From an uncultured Bacteroidota bacterium (GTDB lineage Bacteria; Bacteroidota; Bacteroidia; Flavobacteriales; Flavobacteriaceae): a DNA stretch of 64,000 bases. Every line of letters starts with the position of its first letter. The first letter of the stretch is position 1. The notes below the pieces were generated by a model, which made no database searches, was not told the DNA's origin, and was given only the letters and a program-made list of their open reading frames with translations. Shown piece by piece: positions 43,668 through 53,951 of the stretch. The stretch lies in the NCBI GenBank assembly GCA_902622595.1, contig CACNQM010000005.1:1-64000 (forward strand), given 5' to 3'. The translations under genes and the position numbers were made by a program.

Positions 43668-43704
43668 GATTAAATAAATTCTTAACTTTTAGAACAATTT
43701 ATCT

Positions 43705-43720
43705 ACCATTTTAAAATGGT
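43705..43720. other. 16-base perfect palindrome after lysA
   Basis: ACCATTTT followed by its exact complement lies 38 bases beyond the lysA stop. It may be a weak terminator (ACCATT around TTAA) or a protein-binding site; no strong T-tract follows. Confidence 0.4.
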
Positions 43721-43797
43721 TTAATTTGTTGATAAATATCCTAGGTGTTTAGAATGTTTAATTATATATGATTAATTTTAGACTTTAACCTTACAAA

Positions 43798-44505
43798 ATG
43801 AAATCAAATTATATTCTCATATTTGCTGGTTTTTTAACCTTTAACTTGCAATCTCAAGGAAATAATAATTCTACTGTTATTGGAGCATCACAACAAGCCT
43901 TAATTGACTTTGGAAACAGATCACCCAAAACTGCTCAACCATTAAATGTTCAAGGAAGTCATTACTTTGACAAAAATTTCAGAATTGCAAAGCTTGAATA
44001 TTTTGGAAAAGAATTAAATGATACTGGTTACATGAGATATAATGCTTTTAGAGACGAAATTGAAATGGCTGATACACCAACACAAATTGAGTCAGATTTA
44101 GTTTTAATTAAAAGCGCTGATGTGATCCCATTAATCAACGGTGAAAGGTATGAGTACCTTCCTCACAGACTAGAAACAGGAAATGCATATATTGGTTATT
44201 TGATAAAAATATTTAACGGTAAAAGAGATAAGTTATTTTTAAAGAAGAAAAAGACATTCATGGAGGCTAAGATTGCAAGGACATCTCTTGAAAATTCCTT
44301 CCCACCAAGATATGTTGAGAGCATTGAATTATACATTAGCTCAAATGGAGAAACGCCCGTTAAACTTAAACAATCAAAAAGATCATTAATTAATTTTTTT
44401 GGAGAAAAGTCTGATAAAATCAAAAAATTTATTAAATCAGAAAGACTAAAAGTGAGTGAATTGAGCTCTGTTGTAAAGATTTTTGAATTCGCAGAAAATT
44501 TATAG
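43798..44505 (+). CDS. Exported hypothetical protein
   Basis: 235 residues with a signal peptide (LIFAGFLTFNLQSQG). The mature protein has a TSPKTAQ-like early segment (SPKTAQPLNVQGSHYF), then mixed strands, a basic stretch (LFLKKKKTF) and a Lys-rich C-terminal helix region. I do not recognise the family. It is monocistronic between lysA and the SusC gene. Normal codon use for the region suggests a real gene; likely periplasmic or surface-associated. Confidence 0.65.
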   Translation: MKSNYILIFAGFLTFNLQSQGNNNSTVIGASQQALIDFGNRSPKTAQPLNVQGSHYFDKNFRIAKLEYFGKELNDTGYMRYNAFRDEIEMADTPTQIESDLVLIKSADVIPLINGERYEYLPHRLETGNAYIGYLIKIFNGKRDKLFLKKKKTFMEAKIARTSLENSFPPRYVESIELYISSNGETPVKLKQSKRSLINFFGEKSDKIKKFIKSERLKVSELSSVVKIFEFAENL

Positions 44506-44645
44506 TTTAATTAATGATCTGACAATTATTTTAAAAAAATAAATAAAATTTCTTATTATTTAGCGCTTTTTAATGTAAAAATCTTTTTTTTTTAATTTTT
44601 TTCTAATAATCTATTAAAGTTCCTTTTTTTTTTGAAATATTGATG

Positions 44646-44653
44646 TATATTAG
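44646..44653 (+). promoter_or_regulatory. Possible -7 box of the SusC operon
   Basis: TATATTAG (one mismatch to TAnnTTTG) lies about 57 bases before the SusC ATG, in a 205-base gap rich in T-runs. The leader that follows contains A-rich short direct repeats around AAATTTAA. No correctly spaced TTTG is seen. Confidence 0.35.
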
Positions 44654-44710
44654 CATTTACGAAAAATTTAAGAAAAATTTAACAAGAATTTAATAACTAA
44701 ATAACTAAGT

Positions 44711-47700
44711 ATGAAAAGCTTATTAAGATTACTAGTGGTTTTCTTGCTGACGGCACAACTGTCGTTTGCTCAGAAGACAGTATCTGGTGTTGTTTCTGAT
44801 CCAGACGGGCTTCCTTTACCGGGAGCAACCGTTCTTATTCAGGGTACAACTACCGGTGTAACCACTGATTTCGATGGAAACTTTTCTATTAATGCATCTG
44901 AAGGACAGATTCTGGAATTCAGTTTCGTTGGTTATGAATCTTCAGCTATAGCTGTTGGCTCAGGCAACGTCATTAATGTATCTCTTTCCCTTGGTAATCA
45001 ACTTGATGAGGTTATCGTAACCAGTTTAGGTATTACAAGAGAAAAACGTGCTCTAGGATATGCTGTATCCGAGGTTGACAATAGTCAAATCGAAAGTAGA
45101 GCTTCTGGTGATGTTGCACGTGTTCTTTCAGGTAAAGCCTCTGGTGTACAAGTAACTAATCAAGGTGGTATTTCCGGATCAGGAACAAGCGTTATAATTA
45201 GAGGTTTAAGTACCTTTAGTTCAAGTAACCAACCGTTATTTGTTGTTGATGGTGTCCCTTTCCAAAGTGATACCAATGCACAAGGAAGTTTCACTTCAGG
45301 TAATAACGGTTCTTCAAGATTCCTTGATCTAGATCCTAACAATATTGAGTCTGTAAACGTTTTAAAAGGTTTAGCTGCTGCTACCCTATACGGTTCTCAA
45401 GGTAGAAATGGTGTAATTCTTATTACTACTAAAGCTGGAACAACAGCTTCAGGTGCAAAAGCTCAGAAAAACGAAATAACTGTTAATACATCTTATTTTG
45501 TTAATGAACTAGCAATGAAGCCTGACTACCAAATGCAATATGGAAATGGTTTTAACCAAAATTTTGGCTGGTTCTTTTCTAACTGGGGTCCAAGTTTTGA
45601 TAAAGATGGTCCTGCAGGATGGGGTGTACAATCACAATTAAATGGTTCTGGTACAGCTCCATTTGGTACAACACAGCCTGGATTTTTAAAACACCCGTAT
45701 AACAGTAATTTAAATGCCAGATTCCTTTCAAGAGATTTATTACCTTTAATAGGACTATCAGAGGATTCAGTATGGGAATGGAAACCTTATGATAGTGTTG
45801 GAGCATTGTTTGAGCCTGGAGAGATAATTAATACGAATATTAACTTCAGAGGACAAAGTGATGACGGTAAGGTATCTTATAACGTTAACTACGGAAACCT
45901 GGATGACAAAGGTTTTACTCCTGGAAACAGTTTAAGAAGAAACAACATAAGTTTTGGTGGAAGAGCTGTACTATCAAACAAATTTACTGTTAATGGTACA
46001 ATAAATTATTCTTTTACAAACTTCAAGACTCCTCCTATTTCCGCTGCCTACAGTAGTGGTACAAATGAGTCTGGTTCATCATTATATGGTAATATCTTTT
46101 ATACACCTAGATCTGTAAGTATAGCTGATTTACCTTATGCACACCCAATCACGGGAGCTTCAATTTACTACAGATCTTCAAATGGAATTCAACATCCATT
46201 ATGGACTGTAAATAATACTGGTGACCAGCAACAAACACATAGAATTTACGGTGGAGCATCTCTTCAATATGATATCTCTGACAATCTTAATATTCAATAT
46301 AGATATGGATATGATTTATATAATGAAGGTAATGTAAGTTACCAAAACAAGGGTGGTCAAGATGTTGTTCCAGAGGTTCAATCTGGTTTCTATGAAAAAT
46401 GGAATAATGTTGTAACTCTCTACAACCATCAAATAACTCTTAATGGAGATTTTGAACTTGATAATGATTGGTCACTAACATTTAATGCCGGTGCTACATC
46501 AAACTCAAGAGAATATGACAGAAATGGTGCAAGAAGTACAGGTCAAAATGTATTTAACGTACTTAGACACTTTAACTTTAATTTACAAGAAGAAATTGAA
46601 TTTTACTCAAAGAGAAATCTTCTTGGTGTTTTTGCTCAAGCAGCATTTGATTACAAAGATTATTTATACTTCACTTTAGCATCTAGAACAGACTGGGTTT
46701 CAAACTTATCTGAAGAAAATAGATCTATTACTTACCCATCTGCAAGTATATCTTTCGTACCAACTTCAGTCTTAGACTTTGGTAATTTACCGGTTGATTT
46801 CTTAAAAATTAGAGCTGGTTATGGTACATCTGCAACATTCCCAGGTGGATATCCAATTTCATCTACTTTAAGTTTAAATACTAAAGACTTTAGAATTGGT
46901 GGAACAGATGTTATTACAAACACTTCTGGTTCAACACTTGGAAATACTGGTTTAAAACCTGAGTTATTAGCAGAACTAGAATTTGGTATTGAAGCAAATC
47001 TATTTGACAACAGAATATCTGCAAATGTTTCTTATTTTGACAGAAATACTACTGATTTAATTATATCTAGACCATTAGACCCATCAACAGGTTACACATT
47101 CACAGAAACAAACATTGGTGAAATAAGTGCTACTGGTTGGGAAATTGATTTATCAGTTGACTGGATAAGAGGAAATGATATTAACTGGAGCTCAACAATA
47201 AACTATACTACTAACCAAGCAATTGTTGAAGATCTTGGTCAAGATACTGATCAAATTGTTTATGCAGGATTCTCAAATGAGGGTAATGCAGCAATTCCAG
47301 GGCTTCCTCTAACTGCAATGATTGGAACTTCTGTTGCCAGAGATGCAGCTGGTAATCCACAAATTGATGCTGCAGGTGGTTATAAGGTTAATAATGATAC
47401 AAACTACAAGACTAATCCATATGCTTTTATTGGTGACAGTCAACCAGATTTTATCGCTAACCTTTCGAATACTATATCATATGGAAATTTAGCTTTTAGC
47501 TTTTTATTTAACGCCTCTATTGGTGGTGATATGTATTCTGAATTTATGGCCACTATTATCGGTAGAGGTATTACTACAGATACACTTGATAGAGAATTAC
47601 CTTTCATAATTCCAGGTGTTCTTTCTGATGGATCTCCAAATAATAAGATGATTGATAATGCTACATTGTATTTTGGAGAGCTTATTTTAGGTCCATCTGA

Positions 47701-47971
47701 GTTGAGAACTTGGGATGCAAGTGTATTAAGACTTAGTGAAGTTTCACTTACTTATGATTTACCAAAAAAATGGTTAGAAAGTAGTCCGTTTGGTGCAATA
47801 TCTATAGCTGCTCAAGGATTTAACCTTTGGTATGATGCATATAACACACCTCCAGGTACAAATTATGATCCAAATATCGCAGGTTTAGGTGTTGGAAATG
47901 GTTCAGGATTTGAGTACTTCAATGGTGTAAGTGCAAAAAGATATGGTGTTAGCTTAAAATTAACGTTTTAA
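44711..47971 (+). CDS. SusC/RagA family TonB-linked outer membrane transporter
   Basis: 1086 residues. Signal peptide (LLTAQLSFAQ), carboxypeptidase-like regulatory domain (VSGVVSDPDGLPLPGATV), the SusC/RagA LGITREKRALGYAV block, plug domain (VIIRGLSTFSSSNQPLFVVDG) and a 22-strand-type barrel ending in KRYGVSLKLTF. It imports a nutrient captured by SusD, with energy from TonB. The first kilobase is clearly richer in GC than the barrel part (29 of 60 at 44761-44820 against 19 of 60 at 47041-47100). SusD follows after 16 bases. Confidence 0.97.
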   Translation: MKSLLRLLVVFLLTAQLSFAQKTVSGVVSDPDGLPLPGATVLIQGTTTGVTTDFDGNFSINASEGQILEFSFVGYESSAIAVGSGNVINVSLSLGNQLDEVIVTSLGITREKRALGYAVSEVDNSQIESRASGDVARVLSGKASGVQVTNQGGISGSGTSVIIRGLSTFSSSNQPLFVVDGVPFQSDTNAQGSFTSGNNGSSRFLDLDPNNIESVNVLKGLAAATLYGSQGRNGVILITTKAGTTASGAKAQKNEITVNTSYFVNELAMKPDYQMQYGNGFNQNFGWFFSNWGPSFDKDGPAGWGVQSQLNGSGTAPFGTTQPGFLKHPYNSNLNARFLSRDLLPLIGLSEDSVWEWKPYDSVGALFEPGEIINTNINFRGQSDDGKVSYNVNYGNLDDKGFTPGNSLRRNNISFGGRAVLSNKFTVNGTINYSFTNFKTPPISAAYSSGTNESGSSLYGNIFYTPRSVSIADLPYAHPITGASIYYRSSNGIQHPLWTVNNTGDQQQTHRIYGGASLQYDISDNLNIQYRYGYDLYNEGNVSYQNKGGQDVVPEVQSGFYEKWNNVVTLYNHQITLNGDFELDNDWSLTFNAGATSNSREYDRNGARSTGQNVFNVLRHFNFNLQEEIEFYSKRNLLGVFAQAAFDYKDYLYFTLASRTDWVSNLSEENRSITYPSASISFVPTSVLDFGNLPVDFLKIRAGYGTSATFPGGYPISSTLSLNTKDFRIGGTDVITNTSGSTLGNTGLKPELLAELEFGIEANLFDNRISANVSYFDRNTTDLIISRPLDPSTGYTFTETNIGEISATGWEIDLSVDWIRGNDINWSSTINYTTNQAIVEDLGQDTDQIVYAGFSNEGNAAIPGLPLTAMIGTSVARDAAGNPQIDAAGGYKVNNDTNYKTNPYAFIGDSQPDFIANLSNTISYGNLAFSFLFNASIGGDMYSEFMATIIGRGITTDTLDRELPFIIPGVLSDGSPNNKMIDNATLYFGELILGPSELRTWDASVLRLSEVSLTYDLPKKWLESSPFGAISIAAQGFNLWYDAYNTPPGTNYDPNIAGLGVGNGSGFEYFNGVSAKRYGVSLKLTF

Positions 47972-47987
47972 AAAAATTGAATATAAT

Positions 47988-49592
47988 ATGAAAAATTTAA
48001 ACAAACTTTCAATATTTTCTCTAATGAGCGTAATTCTTTTAAGCTCATGTGAAACAACAGAATTAGATTTAACTGTTAACCCAAACGCTTTAAGTCCAGA
48101 GAATGCAAGTGCGGATTTATTCATTAATGGAATACAAGAAGACTTTGCTTACTTTGTTGATGACTTGGGTAGTGTTGGATCTAGATTAACTAGGATCCGT
48201 TATATGGGTGGAGCAAGATTGTATAATGATACTTATTCTCCTTCATCTTTCTCAGGTACCTGGACTAATGCTTATCAAGGAATGTTAGAAGACATTAGAT
48301 TGATGAACATATTGGCAGAAGAAGCTGGTTTAACTTACTATGTAGGTATGGGTCAAGTAATGCAAGCATATATTGCAATGACACTAGTTGATTATTTCGG
48401 TGATGTTCCATACAGCGAAGCTTTGCAAGGATCTGATAACCTTAATCCTGCTGCTGATTCAGGTGAATCAGTCTATAATGCTGCCCTTAGTTTATTAGAC
48501 GCTGCAATAGCAAACTTTAATCAAGGTGGTGCTGCACCTCAATACGATATGTATTATGGAGGTAATGCTTCAAAATGGATAAAGGCTGCTAATAGTATCA
48601 AGAAAAGAGCTCATCTAAATATGGGTGATTACGCTGCTTATAGTGCTATTACAGATTATATCACTGATAACGCAGATGATTTTCAGTTTCAGTGGGGTAC
48701 AAATGCTATTCAACCTGACACAAGAAGTCCTATTTATAGATCTAACTACACTAATACTGGTGCTAGTGACTATCAGTCAAATTGGTTAATGAATAGAATG
48801 ATGACAGGTAGAAATAATATGAGAGATCCTAGGATTAATTATACTTTTTACAGACAAGTTCCTGTAACTCCTGGAAAAGACGGACCTATTGATGAGGTAA
48901 GTTTAGAGTGCTCAGGTCCTGGTTACTATACTGAACCACATAGGATAGCATACGGAGTTTACTGTAATCTTCCAGAAGGATATTGGGGAAGAGATCACGG
49001 AAACGATGAAGGTATTCCACCAGATGGATTCAAAAGAACACTAATGGGTATTTACCCAGCAGGTGGTGCTTATGATGACGAAAGTTTTAAATCTTTAGGT
49101 CTAGGTGATGGTCAGGGTGGAAATGGAATAACACCAGTAGTTAATGCTTCTTTAATGCATTTTATGGATGCTGAAGTAGCTGTAATGACAGGTGGTGACC
49201 CAACTAATTCTACTCTTTCAGGAATTAGAGCTAACTTAAATAAAGTTGATGATATGACTGGCGCTCCAGCGTTAGATGCTTCAAAAATTGATGATTATAT
49301 TTCGAACTTTGCAATAGAATGGGGCTTTGCTTCTTCTCTTGATGCAAAATTAGAATTATGGGCTGAAGAATTTTGGATTTCTCAACTTGGTAACGGAATT
49401 GATGCATATAACTCTTACAGAAGAAATGGTTACCCTAAAAATCTTCAACCAACGGTTGAACCAAATCCGGGTCCTTTTCCTATGTCGGTGTGGTATCCAC
49501 AAAATTATGCAGCAAACAACTCAAACGTAACTCAAAAATCTGATTTAACATCAAGAGTTTTTTGGAATACTAACGGACCTCAGGTCGACTAA
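47988..49592 (+). CDS. SusD/RagB family nutrient-binding lipoprotein
   Basis: 534 residues with lipobox (VILLSSCETTELDL). The SusD-like layout is clear: NPNALSPENASADLFINGIQ near the start, TPR-like helices with AYIAMTLVDYFGDVPYSEAL, and a C-terminal EFWISQLGNGIDAYNSYRRNGYP block. It forms the lid of the SusC pore at the cell surface. Substrate unknown: no glycoside hydrolase, sulfatase or peptidase lies nearby. Confidence 0.96.
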   Translation: MKNLNKLSIFSLMSVILLSSCETTELDLTVNPNALSPENASADLFINGIQEDFAYFVDDLGSVGSRLTRIRYMGGARLYNDTYSPSSFSGTWTNAYQGMLEDIRLMNILAEEAGLTYYVGMGQVMQAYIAMTLVDYFGDVPYSEALQGSDNLNPAADSGESVYNAALSLLDAAIANFNQGGAAPQYDMYYGGNASKWIKAANSIKKRAHLNMGDYAAYSAITDYITDNADDFQFQWGTNAIQPDTRSPIYRSNYTNTGASDYQSNWLMNRMMTGRNNMRDPRINYTFYRQVPVTPGKDGPIDEVSLECSGPGYYTEPHRIAYGVYCNLPEGYWGRDHGNDEGIPPDGFKRTLMGIYPAGGAYDDESFKSLGLGDGQGGNGITPVVNASLMHFMDAEVAVMTGGDPTNSTLSGIRANLNKVDDMTGAPALDASKIDDYISNFAIEWGFASSLDAKLELWAEEFWISQLGNGIDAYNSYRRNGYPKNLQPTVEPNPGPFPMSVWYPQNYAANNSNVTQKSDLTSRVFWNTNGPQVD

Positions 49593-49603
49593 AACTATTT
49601 AAC

Positions 49604-50566
49604 ATGAAAAAATTATTTATATATATTAGTTTAATTACATTAATCGTTTCTTGTTCAAAAGATTTCTCAAGTGAAATCGAAGGATATGAAATGATGAGTG
49701 ACTACATGCTAAGTGAGTTTACAAAAGGTGCTGCTTTGAGAACTATATCTCAATCTGGAGAATATCAGGCATCTAATCCATCTGGATCAATTGTTAGTTG
49801 GATTCTTGAAACTCACGATGCAGAAGAAGGTGGCCTAACAGATAATGTTGAGATATATTTATCTTATAATGGTTCTTTCTCAGGTCTTCCTTCAACATCA
49901 GAAGTATTATATAAGACTATATCACGTTCAGATATGTACGATGGTGCTGTTGGTCTACCAAGACTAGATGTTTCATTAACACTTAGTGAAGCATTAAGTT
50001 TTATGGGAGTAACTAAATTTGGTGGTGGTGATATTGTAAACGTAAGATATGTATTAAACCTTACTGACGGGCGATCTTTCTCTAGAACAAACGTTACAGG
50101 TTCAATGACAGGTGTTTACTTTAGATCACCTTACTTATATCCACTTATTATCGGATGTGAGCAACCTGCTGGTGAAATTGCAGCTCAACCTGGAACTTAC
50201 ACTATTAATGCTACTGATTCATACGGTGACGGTTGGTCAACTGGTGAAGCTCTTATTGTAACCGTAGATGGTAAAGAATACCGTTTTGGTTCTACAGTAA
50301 CCTCACCATCAACTGTATCTAACGCCGGAAATGACTTTACTGACGGTGAGTCTTTCACTTACACATTTGATTTACCTGAAGGTGCTCAGAAAATGACATG
50401 GGCTTGGTATTCAGGTTTTTATGATGACGAAGTTGGATTTACTATGACTTTTACTAACACTAACGGAAAAACACAGTCTGTTGTTTCAAAGGGTATTTAT
50501 CCTAATGGAGCTGATGCTAGTCCTGGTGATGTGAAACCATTATCTGGAATGAGCATCTGCTTTTAA
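49604..50566 (+). CDS. Third lipoprotein of the SusCD operon
   Basis: 320 residues with lipobox (LITLIVSCSKDF). The N-terminal two-thirds are beta-rich without a family I recognise. The C-terminal third holds TYTINATDSYGDGWSTGEAL, a DSYGDGW motif recurrent in secreted Bacteroidota proteins and followed by an Ig-like strand pattern. Two Cys (GCEQPAG and the final SICF) could bridge. Position after SusD and before a strong terminator suggests a surface glycan- or peptide-binding accessory protein. It is an inference from context only. Confidence 0.75.
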   Translation: MKKLFIYISLITLIVSCSKDFSSEIEGYEMMSDYMLSEFTKGAALRTISQSGEYQASNPSGSIVSWILETHDAEEGGLTDNVEIYLSYNGSFSGLPSTSEVLYKTISRSDMYDGAVGLPRLDVSLTLSEALSFMGVTKFGGGDIVNVRYVLNLTDGRSFSRTNVTGSMTGVYFRSPYLYPLIIGCEQPAGEIAAQPGTYTINATDSYGDGWSTGEALIVTVDGKEYRFGSTVTSPSTVSNAGNDFTDGESFTYTFDLPEGAQKMTWAWYSGFYDDEVGFTMTFTNTNGKTQSVVSKGIYPNGADASPGDVKPLSGMSICF

Positions 50567-50590
50567 TTAAAAATAGTTAGTGTGAAAAAC

Positions 50591-50620
50591 AAAAAGGAGG
50601 CTTTAGCCTCCTTTTTTTTT
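50591..50620 (+). terminator. Strong terminator of the SusCD operon
   Basis: GGAGGC-TTTA-GCCTCC, extended by A5/T5 pairs, followed by a run of nine T. Classic intrinsic terminator. Confidence 0.95.
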
Positions 50621-50633
50621 ATTAAAAATTAAT

Positions 50634-51365
50634 ATGGAGATTTACGGTATTAGAAGTATTATTGAAGCAATTAAATGCTCAAATGAGATTTCGAGAGTGT
50701 ACCTTATTAAATCTAATAATCACAAGAGTAATTTATTTAAATCATTAATTGGTTTATTAGAGAATAATAACATCAAATACTCATTTGTACCCAAAGAAAA
50801 ATTTAAAAAATATAATAATAAAAATCATCAAGGTGCAGTTGCAGTATTATCTCCAATTAAATTATTATCAATTGAGGAGCTATTATCAGTTACATTTGAT
50901 AAAAAATCCCCAAAAACATATGTATTATTAGATGGGATTACTGATACTAGAAATTTTGGAGCGATTATCAGAACTGCTGTTGCGTCTAGTGTTGATGGAA
51001 TTGTTATACCACAGAATAATTCAGCCCCAGTAAACTCTGATGTTGTAAAGACATCATCAGGAGGTGTATTTAAAATACCAATAGCTAGAGTTAATAATAT
51101 TAAAGATGCAATTTTACACCTAAATTCTTTAGAAATTAATATCATTAGTCTATCTGAAAAAGGAGAGAAAACAATATATGATTATAATTTTAAGGAGACT
51201 AATGCAATTATTATGGGATCTGAAGAAAAAGGGATATCCAAAAGCGTATTATCACTCTCCAATGAAATATTAAAAATACCAATAAACTCAAAGATTGATT
51301 CACTTAATGTTTCTTCAGCATTTTCAATTGTATCATTTGAAATCATTAGACAAAGAAATTTTTAA
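50634..51365 (+). CDS. rlmB: SpoU/TrmH family RNA 2'-O-methyltransferase (RlmB-like)
   Basis: 243 residues. The N-terminal substrate-binding domain (IYGIRSIIEAIK) is followed by the SPOUT knot domain: DGITDTRNFGAIIRTA, IIMGSEEKGIS and IPINSKIDSLNVSSA, the three SpoU motifs. RlmB methylates G2251 of 23S rRNA; the exact site here is inferred from similarity. It stands 13 bases after the SusCD terminator and before a BamA-like gene. Confidence 0.93.
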   Translation: MEIYGIRSIIEAIKCSNEISRVYLIKSNNHKSNLFKSLIGLLENNNIKYSFVPKEKFKKYNNKNHQGAVAVLSPIKLLSIEELLSVTFDKKSPKTYVLLDGITDTRNFGAIIRTAVASSVDGIVIPQNNSAPVNSDVVKTSSGGVFKIPIARVNNIKDAILHLNSLEINIISLSEKGEKTIYDYNFKETNAIIMGSEEKGISKSVLSLSNEILKIPINSKIDSLNVSSAFSIVSFEIIRQRNF

Positions 51366-51397
51366 GCTAAAAGCTGTAATTTAGAAAAAAACTTAAG

Positions 51398-53908
51398 TTG
51401 TCATTAAAAGAAAATCTATACTTATTACTAATCTATATATTTATAAGTAGCTGTAGTTCCAATATCTATGATGGATATGATGAACCTATTCTTACAGAAA
51501 ACACCTTCATTGTTAATGACACAATTGTCAAAAAAAACCCTGTTAAATTTCTAATTCAGCCCTCAACTCCAACTAATAAATTTCTTGGATACCCCCTTGG
51601 CTTATATGTTTACAGCTTATCTAATGATAACCCAGATGAAAGATTTGATTCATGGATAAATAAAAAACCAAATAGGTATGCTAGGCTTTCTAAAATTTTA
51701 TCTGAAAAACAAGTAAAACAACTAAAAAAGTACAATAACTCATTTAATGAATTCATAAAGAATCTAGGGCAGAAACCATTTAAGTTAAGTGATAGTGATG
51801 TTATCAATAATATATACAGGTTAAAACAATTTTATAATAATGAAGGTTACTTTGACTCACAGATAAATGTAGACACTATTATTAAGGGTAATGAAGCCAA
51901 TCTTAAGTATAAGGTGAAGACAAATACCAGATATTCAATTGATTCAATTATACTAAAAGTTATGTCAAATGATATAGATTCTCTTTATAAAGCTACTAAT
52001 CTTGAAAGTTTTTTAAAAAAAGATGAACATTTCTCTATAAATAAATTACTTCTTGAAAGAGACAGACTTATATCGTTATTTAAAAATAACGGTATTCATG
52101 ATTTTCAACAAAGAAGTATAAATTTTAATGTTTTAATTGATAGTACTGGTAATAAAAAGAAAATTCCACTGATATTGTCAATAAACAATAAAAGTGAAGA
52201 AGATGTATATAGTATTAGAAAAATTAATGATATTAATATTTATGTTGAGTCTTTGGATGAGTTATCGAATATTGGTTCATTCACAGATTCTATTAACTAT
52301 AATGGCATTAATATATTTTCAAAAGGAAATTTAAATTATTCATTAAGATCTTTAACAGAACCAATATTTTTTAAAAAAAATAAAAAATATTCTGAAAATG
52401 ATAAGCTCTTGACTTCAAGATACTTTTCTAATCTTGGTGCATTTAAATATCCAAGGATATTAGTTGAAGAGAAGAACGATTCTTTAAATACTTCAATATA
52501 CTTGTTACCAAGAGATAGATTTAGTTTAGGGTTTGATTTAGACTTTACTCATTCGAATATTGAAGATTTTGGAATATCATTTGGAACAAATTTTAATATT
52601 AGAAATATATTTAGAGGTACAGAAAATCTATCAATAAATTTAAATAATAGCGTTGGTGCATCAAGAGATTTAGGTGATCCTGAAGATTCATTTTTTAATC
52701 TTCTTGAATTAGGTGGAAATCTTAACCTAAGAATTCCTAGAGCTATTCTTCCATTTAAATCTTATAATTTGATAAAAAAAGAAATGAGTCCTGAGACAAA
52801 CATTATAATTGGTTCAACCGTACAGAAAAATATTGGTTTAGATAAACAATATTACTCTGGAATATATGAAGTAAATTGGAACCCATCTAAATATTCAAAA
52901 ATTAATTTTAAACTTCTTGATTTTGAATATGTAAATAATCAAAATATATCTAATTATTTCAATGTATACAAAAATTCCTATGATAAGCTTAATTATATTT
53001 CATCGATCTATAATTTAGATCAAACAACTCTTGATCAGAACGGAAACCTTACTATTCCAGAAGGCTCAGAAAAATTTATTTTCCGAGTTCTCAATAATGA
53101 GACAACATTAAATTCTAGTTCTGATTTTTATAAAAATGTAAATTCAATTTTGGAGAGAAAAGAGAGATTAACAGAAAATAATTTAATAGTTGGATCTTCA
53201 ATTATAATTAATAGAAACAATCAGGAAAACTTTCTGGATGAAAATTTTTCAAGTTTGAGGTTTAAATTAGAAATGGTTGGGAATTTATTTAATGAATTAC
53301 TTAGGCCTGGAAATTTGAATTCTAATAATAAAGTTGAAATATCTAATATTTTACCCTCTCAATACACAAAAGCTGAAATTAACTACATCAAACATGTTTT
53401 ATTAAACAATGGTAATGTCTTTGCATTTAGAGCTTTTACTGGAATCGCTATACCTTACGGTAATTCAAATTATATTCCTTTCACACGATCATACTATGCT
53501 GGTGGTTCAAATGACAACAGAGCCTGGAAAGCATACAAGCTTGGACCAGGCAGCAGCAATAATATAAATGAGTTTAACGAAGCTAATTTTAAGATTTCTC
53601 TAAATCTTGAATATAGAAATAAAATATCTGGAAATCTTAATGGAGCATTTTTTGTTGATATTGGAAATATTTGGAATGTTAATGACAATATTGATGATGA
53701 CTCAATGACTTTTAATAATTTTTCAGATTTGAGTGAATTAGCAATTGGGACTGGGATTGGATTAAGGTATGATTTTAACTTTTTTGTTTTAAGATTAGAT
53801 ACAGCATTTAAAACACACAATCCAGCAAAAGTAAAAAGCGAAAGGTGGTTTAGTGATTTAAGCTTAAAAAAAGCTGTATTTAATATTGGTATTAATTACC
53901 CTTTTTAG
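51398..53908 (+). CDS. BamA/TamA family outer membrane protein (surface antigen D15-like)
   Basis: 836 residues, TTG start. The N-terminus has a lipobox-like ISSCSSN. POTRA-like modules follow (NNIYRLKQFYNNEGYFDSQI, LKYKVKTNTRYSIDSI). The C-terminal half is a 16-strand-type barrel with FRAFTGIAIPYG, RSYYAGGSNDNRAWK and a terminal aromatic beta-signal (FNIGINYPF). Such Omp85 proteins insert or translocate outer-membrane proteins. A lipid anchor on an Omp85 protein is unusual in general but seen in this phylum. Confidence 0.88.
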   Translation: MSLKENLYLLLIYIFISSCSSNIYDGYDEPILTENTFIVNDTIVKKNPVKFLIQPSTPTNKFLGYPLGLYVYSLSNDNPDERFDSWINKKPNRYARLSKILSEKQVKQLKKYNNSFNEFIKNLGQKPFKLSDSDVINNIYRLKQFYNNEGYFDSQINVDTIIKGNEANLKYKVKTNTRYSIDSIILKVMSNDIDSLYKATNLESFLKKDEHFSINKLLLERDRLISLFKNNGIHDFQQRSINFNVLIDSTGNKKKIPLILSINNKSEEDVYSIRKINDINIYVESLDELSNIGSFTDSINYNGINIFSKGNLNYSLRSLTEPIFFKKNKKYSENDKLLTSRYFSNLGAFKYPRILVEEKNDSLNTSIYLLPRDRFSLGFDLDFTHSNIEDFGISFGTNFNIRNIFRGTENLSINLNNSVGASRDLGDPEDSFFNLLELGGNLNLRIPRAILPFKSYNLIKKEMSPETNIIIGSTVQKNIGLDKQYYSGIYEVNWNPSKYSKINFKLLDFEYVNNQNISNYFNVYKNSYDKLNYISSIYNLDQTTLDQNGNLTIPEGSEKFIFRVLNNETTLNSSSDFYKNVNSILERKERLTENNLIVGSSIIINRNNQENFLDENFSSLRFKLEMVGNLFNELLRPGNLNSNNKVEISNILPSQYTKAEINYIKHVLLNNGNVFAFRAFTGIAIPYGNSNYIPFTRSYYAGGSNDNRAWKAYKLGPGSSNNINEFNEANFKISLNLEYRNKISGNLNGAFFVDIGNIWNVNDNIDDDSMTFNNFSDLSELAIGTGIGLRYDFNFFVLRLDTAFKTHNPAKVKSERWFSDLSLKKAVFNIGINYPF

Positions 53909-53951
53909 AAATAAGTTTAATATTTTTGACAAAAGTTAACAATTATTTATC

